38,926 nt of DNA from Acidobacteria bacterium bin61 (GTDB lineage: Bacteria > Acidobacteriota > Vicinamibacteria > Marinacidobacterales > Marinacidobacteraceae). Position 1 is the first letter of the stretch. The number at the start of each line of letters is the position of its first letter. This document shows positions 23,954-31,705 of the stretch, in pieces. The notes beneath the pieces are model-generated. The model ran no database searches. It was not told the DNA's origin and worked only from the letters and a program-made list of their open reading frames with translations. Where the stretch lies: the NCBI GenBank assembly GCA_002238705.1, contig MPMW01000013.1, positions 1 to 38,926 on the forward strand, read 5' to 3'. A program made the position numbers and the translations under genes.

Positions 23954-24222
23954 CAGCCCGTGGACAAAGTCACGCGGCATGCCCGAGCCACGAGGAATGG
24001 AGGTCGGCTACGCCGTCTTCCATTCCTCGTGCTAGCGGGGTCTCCGCGGGGCTCTCGCCCCGCTCCGGAAGCGAACGGCGATGCATCCCGCCTGAACCAG
24101 GCCGCTATGCGGCCCTCATCGTTGCGTTTCACTCGGAATACGCTCGGTATTCCTCCCTCACGCGCCTTGTCAGGCGGGTCCCTCGCCGTTCTCGGTGCTC
24201 ACGCCACTTTGTCCACAGGCTA
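23954..24222. repeat. structured palindromic repeat element, copy B
   Basis: The ends AGCCCGTGGACAAAGTC (23955-23971) and its inverse 24205-24221 pair at 15 of 17 and match the ends of copy A (AGCCTGTGG). Two extra hairpins absent from A come first: CACGAGGAATGGA with its perfect 13-bp complement (about 23988-24033), and AGCGGGG/CCCCGCT (about 24034-24065). The core (24080-24187) matches A at roughly 85 percent. Its closing stem CCCGCCTGA/TCAGGCGGG has one base pair flipped compared with A, preserving pairing. It starts directly after the rplS stop codon. Confidence 0.8.
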
Positions 24223-24263
24223 TTGACACCCCGTGGCACGAGTGGTCCGCGTCATCCGCTCTC

Positions 24264-24288
24264 GCGGGGAGGGGAAACTCCTCCCCGC
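24264..24288. terminator. 9-bp GC hairpin before the ThiE/TenI-like gene
   Basis: GCGGGGAGG (24264-24272) pairs perfectly with 24280-24288 around GGAAACT. It may end transcription of the rpsP operon; there is no T-run. No TPP riboswitch motif is seen in this 24222-24359 leader. Confidence 0.45.
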
Positions 24289-24359
24289 ACGCCACCCCCG
24301 CGGCACTTTGCGCCGCGAACGAACGCGGTAGGACTTTGGCCGCCGGCTGGTGATCCCGT

Positions 24360-25004
24360 TTGGCTTCCGTGGCCACTTCCTCCGCGAGTGACTCACTCCG
24401 CCTCGGATCGCCGGACCGCCCCGTCTGCTGCGCGATCTCCGCTCTCCGCGGTCTCCCGGCGGACCATCTCCGCGAGCTGAGGCGGCTCGGAGTGGACTAT
24501 TTTCAGTTGCGCGACCGGGAGGCTTCGGATCGGGAGTTCGAACGGTTCCTGGAACGGCTCGCTTCCCGAGCCCCGGAGCTCCTCGCGCGCACCATCGTGA
24601 ACGATCGGCTGGCGCTGGCCGCCACGTTTCCGATAGCCGGTGTCCATCTACCGGAGGCCGGATTTCCGGTGGCGGCGGTCCGCTCCCGCTTTCCCCGGGG
24701 CCGTCTCCTCATCGGCCGCTCGGTCCACGGGTTGGAAGCGGCGGTTGCCGCCGAACGGGAAGGGGCGGACTACGTGATCCTGGGACCCGTTGCACCCACT
24801 GGCGGAAAGCGCCCCCTGCCGCCGGACGTCTTTCGGGAGGCCTGTCGGGAGCTCCGGATTCCCGTTTGGGTCGTCGGCGGGCTGGAACCTCGAAACCTCG
24901 ACCTCCTTCGCGGTGTCGGGGCCTCCGGTTTCGCGGCGATCCGTTCGTTCCGTGACGCCGGCCGGGCTCGTGCGTTCGTCGCCCGCTCCGCGGCAGTAAA
25001 CTGA
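24360..25004 (+). CDS. thiamine phosphate synthase/TenI family protein
   Basis: 214 aa TIM-barrel protein. Motifs: YFQLRDREAS (residues 43-52), TIVNDR, AGVHLPEAGFP, IGRSVHG, YVILGPVAPTGGK and VWVVGGLEPRN. They follow ThiE/TenI order, but QLR-x-K is QLRDRE, the usual GVHLGQ is GVHLPE, and the LGPVFxT loop is LGPVAPTGG. The changes point towards TenI (thiazole tautomerase-like) or a diverged ThiE; no other thiamine gene is nearby. The start TTG 24360 is weakly supported (GTG 24369 also possible). Its stop is one base before the next gene start. Confidence 0.82.
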   Translation: MASVATSSASDSLRLGSPDRPVCCAISALRGLPADHLRELRRLGVDYFQLRDREASDREFERFLERLASRAPELLARTIVNDRLALAATFPIAGVHLPEAGFPVAAVRSRFPRGRLLIGRSVHGLEAAVAAEREGADYVILGPVAPTGGKRPLPPDVFREACRELRIPVWVVGGLEPRNLDLLRGVGASGFAAIRSFRDAGRARAFVARSAAVN

Positions 25005-25005
25005 C

Positions 25006-26595
25006 GTGGTCCGCTTCATGACCACTCGCGTGGCGTGGCTTTCTGCTCTGATCGGGTTTGCGGTTGTGCCGCCGCTCGTTGCCCAGACACAAACCGAAGC
25101 CCAGCTCGAACGTGCCGCCGAACGGCGTTTCCGGAGTGCGGAGCAGTTCTATGCGGGCGGACGCCATGGACAGGCCCTCCGCGACTTTGAAGCCATCCTG
25201 GACACCATGCCGGGGAGCCGGCTCGCCGATGACGCGGCGCTTCGCATCGCGCGGCACCGTTTCGATGTCGAGGGAGACCCGGTAGCCGCCGAGGAGATGG
25301 TGGACCGGCTCTTCCGGTCGTATCCGGCGGGCGATTCGATCCCCGGAGCGCACCTGCTGCTGGGGGAGATCGCCATCCGAAGCCTCCCGCCGCGCCCCGA
25401 CGATGCCCAGGCCGAGTTTGAACGGACGCTGACCGCCGCGGGCCCCGCCGGCTCTCCCTGGTCCTTCGCGGCGCTCACCGGGATCGCGGTGATCGCGTCC
25501 GACTTCATGGATGACCGGACCGCCGCGGGGGCGTTGCTCTCGGCGCTCCACGAAACGGGCTCCGCCCCGGCGTCCGCCACCGAGCGTTTCCGCGCCCGCC
25601 TCCTGCTCGCCCGCACCCTCGCGCGGATGGGCGAGGCGTCCGCCGCTTTCGGGGAGGTGGCCGGGCTTCGCGCCGACCTTCTGCGGGTGATCCGGGAGGA
25701 GGCGGCGGACGACGCCGCGCCCGCCGGGAACGAGGGTGCGGACGATTCCGCATCGGAACTGGCGGAAGAAGCCCGGGAACTCGCTACCCTGGTCTCCCGC
25801 CACCGGTCGCCGGGGGATCCCGCCTGGCGCTTCGCGGGGGCAATCCAGCCTCCGCAGCGGCTGGACCGGCCGCGCCGCGTGCGCTTCGCGGGAGGCAGTC
25901 TTCACGTTCTCGACCGGGACACCGACGAGTTGCAGACGTTCACGCCGGCGGGGGCGTTCGAAGGAGCCATCGGAGTCGAGGACCCCTGGGATTTCGTCTA
26001 CGCCCCTGACGGAACGGCCGGCGGCGGCGCGGCCATCCCGGTGGTGGCAGTGGACGACGCGCTGATTGTCGGCGGCAATGTGATGACGCTGCGCCTCGAG
26101 AACGGCCCGGAGCCCCTCCGCCGCATTCGCGCCGTCACCGTCACTCCCGAGGGCTACTGGGTGTGGGACGACCGGGAGAAAGGGGTGTTCCGGTTTGCGC
26201 GGTCGGGCCTCTACCTGGGACGGGTGCCTCATCCCCGACTGAACGAGGTGCATCGCATCGAGCGGCATCCCGCGGGACATCTCATCGTTGTCGAAGACCG
26301 GCAGGGGGTTCTCGCCTTCGACGTCGAGGGCCGGCGGGTCTTCCACCTCACCCGCGATTCCGGTTTCCGGGAACCGGTCGACGTGGCCTTCGACGCTCTG
26401 GGCAACTTCTTCGTACTGGACCGCGACGGCCCGACGCTCGGCGTATTCGACCGGGACTTCAACCCGCTCGTGCGGCTTGAAGGAGAAGGGTGGTCGGGGG
26501 GCTCGGTTCGCCGGCCGGTGTCGCTCGACGTGGGCCCCGACGGTGTGCTCTACATCCTTGACGAATCCACGCGCGCCGTGGCCGTGCTCCGGTAG
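25006..26595 (+). CDS. secreted TPR plus NHL-like beta-propeller protein
   Basis: 529 aa from GTG 25006 (ATG 25018 would give 525). Signal peptide WLSALIGFAVVPPLVAQ. Residues about 28-210 are helical with TPR/YbgF-like features (RRFRSAEQFYAGGRHGQALRDF..). Residues about 290-525 form six or so NHL/beta-propeller blades (VRFAGGSLHVLDRDTDELQT, LGNFFVLDRDGPTLGVFD, GPDGVLYILDESTRAVAVL). Probably a periplasmic or cell-surface scaffold; no enzyme motif. Directly followed by a PEGA-PDZ protein gene with only 6 bases between. Confidence 0.75.
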   Translation: MVRFMTTRVAWLSALIGFAVVPPLVAQTQTEAQLERAAERRFRSAEQFYAGGRHGQALRDFEAILDTMPGSRLADDAALRIARHRFDVEGDPVAAEEMVDRLFRSYPAGDSIPGAHLLLGEIAIRSLPPRPDDAQAEFERTLTAAGPAGSPWSFAALTGIAVIASDFMDDRTAAGALLSALHETGSAPASATERFRARLLLARTLARMGEASAAFGEVAGLRADLLRVIREEAADDAAPAGNEGADDSASELAEEARELATLVSRHRSPGDPAWRFAGAIQPPQRLDRPRRVRFAGGSLHVLDRDTDELQTFTPAGAFEGAIGVEDPWDFVYAPDGTAGGGAAIPVVAVDDALIVGGNVMTLRLENGPEPLRRIRAVTVTPEGYWVWDDREKGVFRFARSGLYLGRVPHPRLNEVHRIERHPAGHLIVVEDRQGVLAFDVEGRRVFHLTRDSGFREPVDVAFDALGNFFVLDRDGPTLGVFDRDFNPLVRLEGEGWSGGSVRRPVSLDVGPDGVLYILDESTRAVAVLR

Positions 26596-26601
26596 CGCGC
26601 G

Positions 26602-28647
26602 ATGAGATTCGTTCCGGCCTGGGCCGCGATGGTCGCGGTCCTGTTCGCGTTTCCTCCGGCCGGAGCCGCGGCGCAGGGGACGGCGTCGGCCGATACGGTC
26701 GCCATCGCCGGCGATCTGCGAACGCTCCGGCCGCAGACTGCCAATCCCGATCTGGCGGTCGAGGCCGTGCTGGCGCTGACCGCGATCCTGGACCAGTTGG
26801 ATGCGGTGCGCGACCGGGAAGGACGTCTTCCGGAGATCGAAACGGAACTCTTCCTGCGAGCCCTCGAGTACCGCGCCCGGGCGCACGTGACCCGTGAATC
26901 TCGGGAGCAGGCCTCGGACGATCTCCGCCTGCTGATTCTGGCGGATCCGACGTGGCGGCTCGATGTCGCCGGCCTCTCTCCCGCGGTGCTCGATCTCTTC
27001 GAGCAGCAGCGCGGCGAACTGCTCGCCTATCTCACCGTGTTGACCGAACCTGCCGGAGTCACCGTGCTCGTCGAGGACGAGCCGGTCGGCGCCACGCCCC
27101 TGACCGGGCGGCCGGTGTTCGCGGGGCTCGTGACGATCCGGCTGGAGCGGCCTGGATTCACCGTCTATTCCGAACCGCGGCGCGAAGTCCTGGCGGGCGA
27201 GATGATCTCGATCGAGCACGAGATGGAGCGCAGCCATCCGGTGCTCTCCGTGATCACCTCGCCGGCGGGCGTCACCGTGCGGGTGGGAGGCCGCGTCGCG
27301 GGCGTCACCGGCGGCAGCCTTCCCGAGGATCTCCGACCCCTGGTCCCGCCGCGCTTCGCGCGCGACGAGTTTTCGGCGCCCCTGCAGCTCGGCAATCTGG
27401 AGACGGGAGCCAACGAGATCACCCTGGAAGCGCCCTGCCGGACCCCATCCCGATTCACGTTCCACGCCGACGAGGCCCGCGATTACCTGCCGCGGTTCGT
27501 GCGGCTGCGCCCCTCCACCGGAGGCCTCCGGATCGAGAGCGAACCCGGTGGCGCGACGGTGGTGCTCGACGGTGAGGAGCGCGGGGTAACGCCGCTCTCG
27601 TTCTCGGCGATGTGTTCGGGGGAGCACGAGGTCGAGATCCGGCATCCCGCCGGTCGCTGCGCCCGGTCCTTCACCGTCTCGAGAGGCTCCCGCACCGCCG
27701 TTTCGTGTGAGGTCCTTCCGGTGCTCGCCATGACGCCGAGCGAGCCGGAAGGCGCTTCCGACGCCGACCGCGCGGTCCGCCGGGTGCTCGAGGCGCGCGA
27801 CGACTACTTCGTCGTGGACGAGACGGACGACTCCGACGTCCAGGCGCGGGTGCGGGTGCGGCTGCCGGAGCCGGGCACCGGACCGGCGCAGGTCGAGTTC
27901 CTGGCCGCGGGATCCGGAGTGCCGGATGCAGCTCCGTTCGATCGTTTTGCCCCGGCAACCGCGGGCGCCGCGGTCGAGCGGCTCCTCAAGCCACCGACGC
28001 GGCGCCGTCCCTGGACCGGAATGACGGCGGTGGCGCTCGCGAATTCAGGCGCGGAGAACGGTGCGCGTGGACTGCGCGTCACCAGTGTCCATCCGGCCGG
28101 TCCGGCGGTCCTGGCCGGAGTGGAACCGGGAGACGAGCTTCGTGAGGTGGAGGGCCGCCTCCTGTCCGACGAACTCGGGCTCGCCGAGCTGGTCGCCGGC
28201 GAGTCGCCGGACACCACGATCGACCTCGTCGTGCGACGCGAGGGCGCCGAGCGGCAGTTGCGCCTCGTACTCTCCGAAACCCCCGTGCTTCCGTCATTGT
28301 CGGCGGGGCAGTGCAACCGGCGCCTCGTCGAGTTGGAAGCGGACTTCGCCAGAGGCAGGATCGATGCGACCCGACAGTTGGAGGCGGGAATCTGCTGGAT
28401 TCTCCTGGGAGATCCGGAGCGTGCCCTGGTCCGGTACCTGGCCGACGTGCGGGCCCCGACGGGCGCGGGAATCGGTGAGGGAACCGTCTTCTACTACCGG
28501 GCGCTCGCCCTTGAGGCGCTTGGAGAACGGGCGCGGGCCGCGCAGGCGTTCGAGGCCGCTGCCGCGGCGCCCGGCGCCACCCTGGTAACCCACGACGGCC
28601 CCCTCCTCGCCCCACTCGCTCTCCGTAGGCTGGCAACGGCGCAGTGA
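26602..28647 (+). CDS. secreted PEGA-domain protein with PDZ-like and TPR-like regions
   Basis: 681 aa. Signal peptide (WAAMVAVLFAFPPAGAAAQG). Three PEGA-type modules are visible: VLTEPAGVTVLVEDEPVGATP (about 147), VITSPAGVTVRVGG (about 219) and IESEPGGATVVLDGEERGVTPL (about 311). A PDZ-like domain near 480-560 follows (GLRVTSVHPAGPAVLAGVEPGDELREVEG, DLVVRREGAERQLRL), then a C-terminal TPR-like segment (LGDPERALVRYLAD, ALEALGERARAAQAFEAA). PEGA modules are surface-layer or cell-wall associated. The function is unknown; the neighbours (TPR/NHL, FHA-TM, LdcA, Mpl) point to the cell envelope. Confidence 0.75.
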   Translation: MRFVPAWAAMVAVLFAFPPAGAAAQGTASADTVAIAGDLRTLRPQTANPDLAVEAVLALTAILDQLDAVRDREGRLPEIETELFLRALEYRARAHVTRESREQASDDLRLLILADPTWRLDVAGLSPAVLDLFEQQRGELLAYLTVLTEPAGVTVLVEDEPVGATPLTGRPVFAGLVTIRLERPGFTVYSEPRREVLAGEMISIEHEMERSHPVLSVITSPAGVTVRVGGRVAGVTGGSLPEDLRPLVPPRFARDEFSAPLQLGNLETGANEITLEAPCRTPSRFTFHADEARDYLPRFVRLRPSTGGLRIESEPGGATVVLDGEERGVTPLSFSAMCSGEHEVEIRHPAGRCARSFTVSRGSRTAVSCEVLPVLAMTPSEPEGASDADRAVRRVLEARDDYFVVDETDDSDVQARVRVRLPEPGTGPAQVEFLAAGSGVPDAAPFDRFAPATAGAAVERLLKPPTRRRPWTGMTAVALANSGAENGARGLRVTSVHPAGPAVLAGVEPGDELREVEGRLLSDELGLAELVAGESPDTTIDLVVRREGAERQLRLVLSETPVLPSLSAGQCNRRLVELEADFARGRIDATRQLEAGICWILLGDPERALVRYLADVRAPTGAGIGEGTVFYYRALALEALGERARAAQAFEAAAAAPGATLVTHDGPLLAPLALRRLATAQ

Positions 28648-28680
28648 GGGGGATCGCGTGAACGGAGTCGGGGAGCGCCG

Positions 28681-29304
28681 GTGAACTCCGGTCCGACGCC
28701 AGCGCTCTACGCGCTCGTGGTGGAGAACGTCCGGTCCGGCACGACGCCGGGAGAACGCCTCGACCCCCCGGTGCGGTACGAAATCCGGAACCGGGAAACC
28801 ATCCTCGGCCGCGCCCCCGAGTGCTCTGTCCGGCTCGACGACATCTTCGTGAGCCGCCGGCACGCGCGGTTGGTGCTGCGCGACGTCGACCTGCACCTGG
28901 AGGATCTGGAGAGCACCAACCAGAGCCGCGTCAACGGAGCTCCCGTGCCCACCCGCGTACGCATCCACCCGGGGGACGTCCTGCTCTTCGGCGGCGCCCG
29001 CTGCCGAATCGAGTCCAGCGGCGCTGCGGATGCGCCGGAGCGCGGGACGGCGCTCCCCGACCGTGACGAGCGGTCCGGACCCGAGGTTTCCGGGCAGGCG
29101 GGAGAGGATGAGGGAGATCCTGCCGAAGCTGCCGGGACCGCCGAAACACCCGAGGGGGACGCGGCGCCGTGGCCGCCGGCTGCCCCGCCGCCCCTCTACG
29201 TCGCCGGACCGCTCCCCGGAGAACCCCGGCGAACGCGGCTGCGGGTGCTGGCCGTGGTCGTGGTCTCGCTCGGCGCCCTGGCCGCCGTCCTGTTCTTCCG
29301 TTGA
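28681..29304 (+). CDS. FHA-domain protein with C-terminal membrane anchor
   Basis: 207 aa; GTG at 28681 with GGGGAG five bases before it. The FHA domain spans about residues 30-110: ILGRAPECSVRLDDIFVSRRHARL with phosphothreonine-binding R44, S58-R59-x-H61, and STN-x-S-x-VNG (N80, N85-G86). The Asp/Glu/Gly-rich linker (115-180) ends in a single hydrophobic helix at 186-206, so it is probably a tail-anchored membrane protein with its FHA domain in the cytoplasm. FHA domains read phosphothreonine from Ser/Thr kinases; no kinase gene is in the window. Confidence 0.87.
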   Translation: MNSGPTPALYALVVENVRSGTTPGERLDPPVRYEIRNRETILGRAPECSVRLDDIFVSRRHARLVLRDVDLHLEDLESTNQSRVNGAPVPTRVRIHPGDVLLFGGARCRIESSGAADAPERGTALPDRDERSGPEVSGQAGEDEGDPAEAAGTAETPEGDAAPWPPAAPPPLYVAGPLPGEPRRTRLRVLAVVVVSLGALAAVLFFR

Positions 29305-29309
29305 CGGCC

Positions 29310-30221
29310 ATGAAACCTCCGGCGGTCCTTCCCGGCGCGACGGTGGGGATCCTGGCGCCGGCGAGCCCGGTACAGCTTTCCTGGCTTGAAGCCGGTGAAG
29401 CCGAGCTCCGTCGCGTCGGACTCGTGCCCCGCCGCTCCCGGAACCTGCTGAAGCGGAGCGGGTACACCGCCGGGTCTGCCGCCGAGCGCACCGCGGACCT
29501 CATCGAGTTGCTCGAGGATGAGGAGGTGAGCGCCATCTTCGGCGCCCGCGGGGGTTACGGCTGTCTCGATCTCCTCCGCCACGTTCCGCCGGAGCGGATC
29601 CGCGAACACCCCAAGGCGATCCTCGGGGGGAGCGACCTGACCGCGTTGCTGGCGCTCTGGTCCGGGGCAGGGATCGCTTCCTTTCACGGCCCGATGGTGG
29701 CGCAACAGATCGCCCGCGGTCCCTCGCGTTGGGATCCGGACGAGACCCTCGGCCTGTTGCGGGCTCGGGAGCCGGGGTTCGGACTGGCATGGCGGGATGC
29801 GGAAATCCTCCATCCGGGCCGCGCCGAAGGGGTACTGCGGGGGGGCTGCCTCTCGATTCTGGCCGCGCTCGCGGGGACCCCGTTCGCGATCTCGTTCCGG
29901 GGAGCGATCGCCGTCCTCGAGGACATTTCCGTCAAGCCGTACCAGCTCGAGCGGATGCTGACCCAACTCTCGCTCGCCGGATTGCTCGACGGGGTGAAGG
30001 GCATCGTCTTCGGCCAGATGCCCGGCTGCACCCAGCATCCGGATCAGGGATACACGACGGCGGAACTCCTGGCCCGCCTGAGCGAGCGGTTCGAAGTCCC
30101 CGTCGCCTTCGGTTTTGCGACGGGTCACACCGACCTGGATCCCTGCCGCACGGCGCCGTTCGGGGTCAGGGCACGCATGGACGCGGACGGACTGACGCTG
30201 CTGGAGGGCGCGGTGGCGTGA
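29310..30221 (+). CDS. ldcA: LD-carboxypeptidase (S66 family)
   Basis: 303 aa from the ATG at 29310, six bases past the FHA stop. The S66 triad is visible: S108 (LGGSDLTALL), E204 (AVLEDISVKP) and H273 (ATGHTDLDPCR); the N-terminal domain starts VGILAPASPV. It removes the terminal D-Ala from tetrapeptides (LD bond) to give tripeptides in murein recycling in the cytoplasm. Next to it, overlapping by 4 bases (GTGA), is mpl, which uses the tripeptide. Length is typical (about 300). Confidence 0.93.
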   Translation: MKPPAVLPGATVGILAPASPVQLSWLEAGEAELRRVGLVPRRSRNLLKRSGYTAGSAAERTADLIELLEDEEVSAIFGARGGYGCLDLLRHVPPERIREHPKAILGGSDLTALLALWSGAGIASFHGPMVAQQIARGPSRWDPDETLGLLRAREPGFGLAWRDAEILHPGRAEGVLRGGCLSILAALAGTPFAISFRGAIAVLEDISVKPYQLERMLTQLSLAGLLDGVKGIVFGQMPGCTQHPDQGYTTAELLARLSERFEVPVAFGFATGHTDLDPCRTAPFGVRARMDADGLTLLEGAVA

Positions 30222-31669
30222 TCCGGGGACTCCAGCCGGGTGACCGTCTGCACGTGCTGGGAGTCGCGGGCACGGCGATGGCCTCGCTCGCGGGGCTGCT
30301 GACCCGGCTCGGCTACCGGGTGAGCGGGTCCGACCAGGGGGCCTACCCCCCGATGTCCACGGTTCTGGAACGCGAGGGAATCGAGGTTCGGACCCCCTTT
30401 GCGCCCTGGAATCTCCCGGGCGAATGCCGCGCGGTCGTCGTCGGCAACGCGATCTCGCGCGGAAACCCCGAGCTCGAGGCGGCGCTGGACCGCCGGCTGC
30501 CGCTCGTTTCCTTCCCGGAGACGCTCCGGGAACTGGTCCTTCGGCAGCGGGCGCCGGTCGTGGTTGCGGGAACCCACGGAAAGACCACCACGACCTCACT
30601 GCTCGCCTGGATCCTGCGGACTTCGGGACTCGACGCCGGGTTCCTTACGGGCGGAGTGGCGAAGGGTCTCGGAGGAAGTTTCGCCCTGGGCGCCGCCGGC
30701 CAGCCCTTCGTCGTCGAGGGGGACGAGTACGACACCGCGTACTGGGACAAGGGACCCAAGTTCCTGCACTATCTCCCGGAAGTGGCCATCGTCGGCAACG
30801 TCGAGTTCGACCACGCGGACATCTATCCCGACTTCGCGGCGGTCCGGCGGCAGTTCTCCTTTCTGGCCCGATTGCCTCCCCGCCGCGGCCTGCTCCTTCT
30901 CGGCGCCGATTCGCCGCCGGCCGGCGAACTCGCTGAGGCCGCCCACACGACGGTGGAGACGTTCTCGGTCCCCGCCGGAAAGGCGATCGCGGCCGACTGG
31001 GTCGCCGCCATCCAATCGAGCGGCCCCTCCGGAAGCCGCCTCGGGGCGGCGTTTCGCGGCGTGGCGCGGCCGTTCCTCGAGGGCCGTTTCTGGGGACGCG
31101 CCGCCGCGCGGAACGTCCTGGCGGCGGCCGCCACCGCGACCTGGCTCGGGGTCGAGTGGGAAGCGATCCGCGAAGCGGTCCACGAGTTCTCCGGGGTGGA
31201 GCGCCGGCTCCAGCAGCTTGCCGCGAGCCCGGACGGGCGGGTGCTGGTGGTCCGGGATTTCGCGCACCACCCCACCGCGGTCGAGGCGGTGCTCGAGGCG
31301 GGCGCCCGGCGCTGGCCCGGCGCGCTCCTGGTGGCGGTCTTCGAACCGCGCTCCTTTACGTCCCGCAGCGCCGTCTTCCAGGATCGCTTCGCCGCGGCGC
31401 TCCGGTCGGCCGATCGGGTCCTGCTGGCGTCGCCGGCCGGCGAGCGCCGCGGGCGCCGGCTACCGGGAACCGCTTCGCTCGATCTCGAACGGCTGGCCCG
31501 GGACCTGGCTTCGGAAGGCGTTTCCGCCGACGTGCTGGGCGATCATTCGGCGCTTCTCAACCGGGTGGGCGAACTTGCCGGCGGAGACGAAAAGACCGTT
31601 TTCCTGTTCCTCTCGAACGGCCAGTTCGGGGGCGTCCCCGAGAAGGCCGCCACCCGGATCACGGCGTAG
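30218..31669 (+). CDS. mpl: UDP-N-acetylmuramate:L-alanyl-gamma-D-glutamyl-meso-DAP ligase Mpl
   Basis: 483 aa from GTG 30218 (overlaps the ldcA TGA). Mur ligase order: Rossmann-like N-terminal (LHVLGVAGTAMASLAGLLTR, SDQGAYPPMSTVL), ATP site AGTHGKTTTTSLL (about 117-129), EGDEYDTAYWDKGPKFLHY (Mpl-specific), NVEFDHADIYPD, and C-terminal FAHHPTAVE and FEPRSFTSRSAVFQDRF. YPPMS and YDTAYWDK favour Mpl over MurC. It ligates recycled tripeptide to UDP-MurNAc. Last gene of the 24.4-31.7 kb same-strand run; it converges on hsdR. Confidence 0.93.
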   Translation: MIRGLQPGDRLHVLGVAGTAMASLAGLLTRLGYRVSGSDQGAYPPMSTVLEREGIEVRTPFAPWNLPGECRAVVVGNAISRGNPELEAALDRRLPLVSFPETLRELVLRQRAPVVVAGTHGKTTTTSLLAWILRTSGLDAGFLTGGVAKGLGGSFALGAAGQPFVVEGDEYDTAYWDKGPKFLHYLPEVAIVGNVEFDHADIYPDFAAVRRQFSFLARLPPRRGLLLLGADSPPAGELAEAAHTTVETFSVPAGKAIAADWVAAIQSSGPSGSRLGAAFRGVARPFLEGRFWGRAAARNVLAAAATATWLGVEWEAIREAVHEFSGVERRLQQLAASPDGRVLVVRDFAHHPTAVEAVLEAGARRWPGALLVAVFEPRSFTSRSAVFQDRFAAALRSADRVLLASPAGERRGRRLPGTASLDLERLARDLASEGVSADVLGDHSALLNRVGELAGGDEKTVFLFLSNGQFGGVPEKAATRITA

Positions 31670-31677
31670 CAAGCCCG

Positions 31678-31697
31678 GCCGGCGAGGGAACGCCGGC
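31678..31697. terminator. short hairpin between convergent mpl and hsdR
   Basis: GCCGGCG (31678-31684) and CGCCGGC (31691-31697) form a 7-bp stem with a 6-base loop in the 36-base gap. It could serve both genes; there is no T-run. Confidence 0.4.
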
Positions 31698-31705
31698 AGC
31701 CGCGA

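Noticed and set aside
24100-24226. Small open frames inside repeats A and B (for example RFTRNTLGIPPSRALSGGSL)
   Set aside because: They are read through the palindromic core and its hairpins; substitutions keep base pairing rather than amino acids, so a protein is unlikely.
24222-24359. TPP riboswitch before the ThiE/TenI-like gene
   Set aside because: The CUGAGA and ACCUGAUC-type core motifs are absent; only a simple GC hairpin is present.
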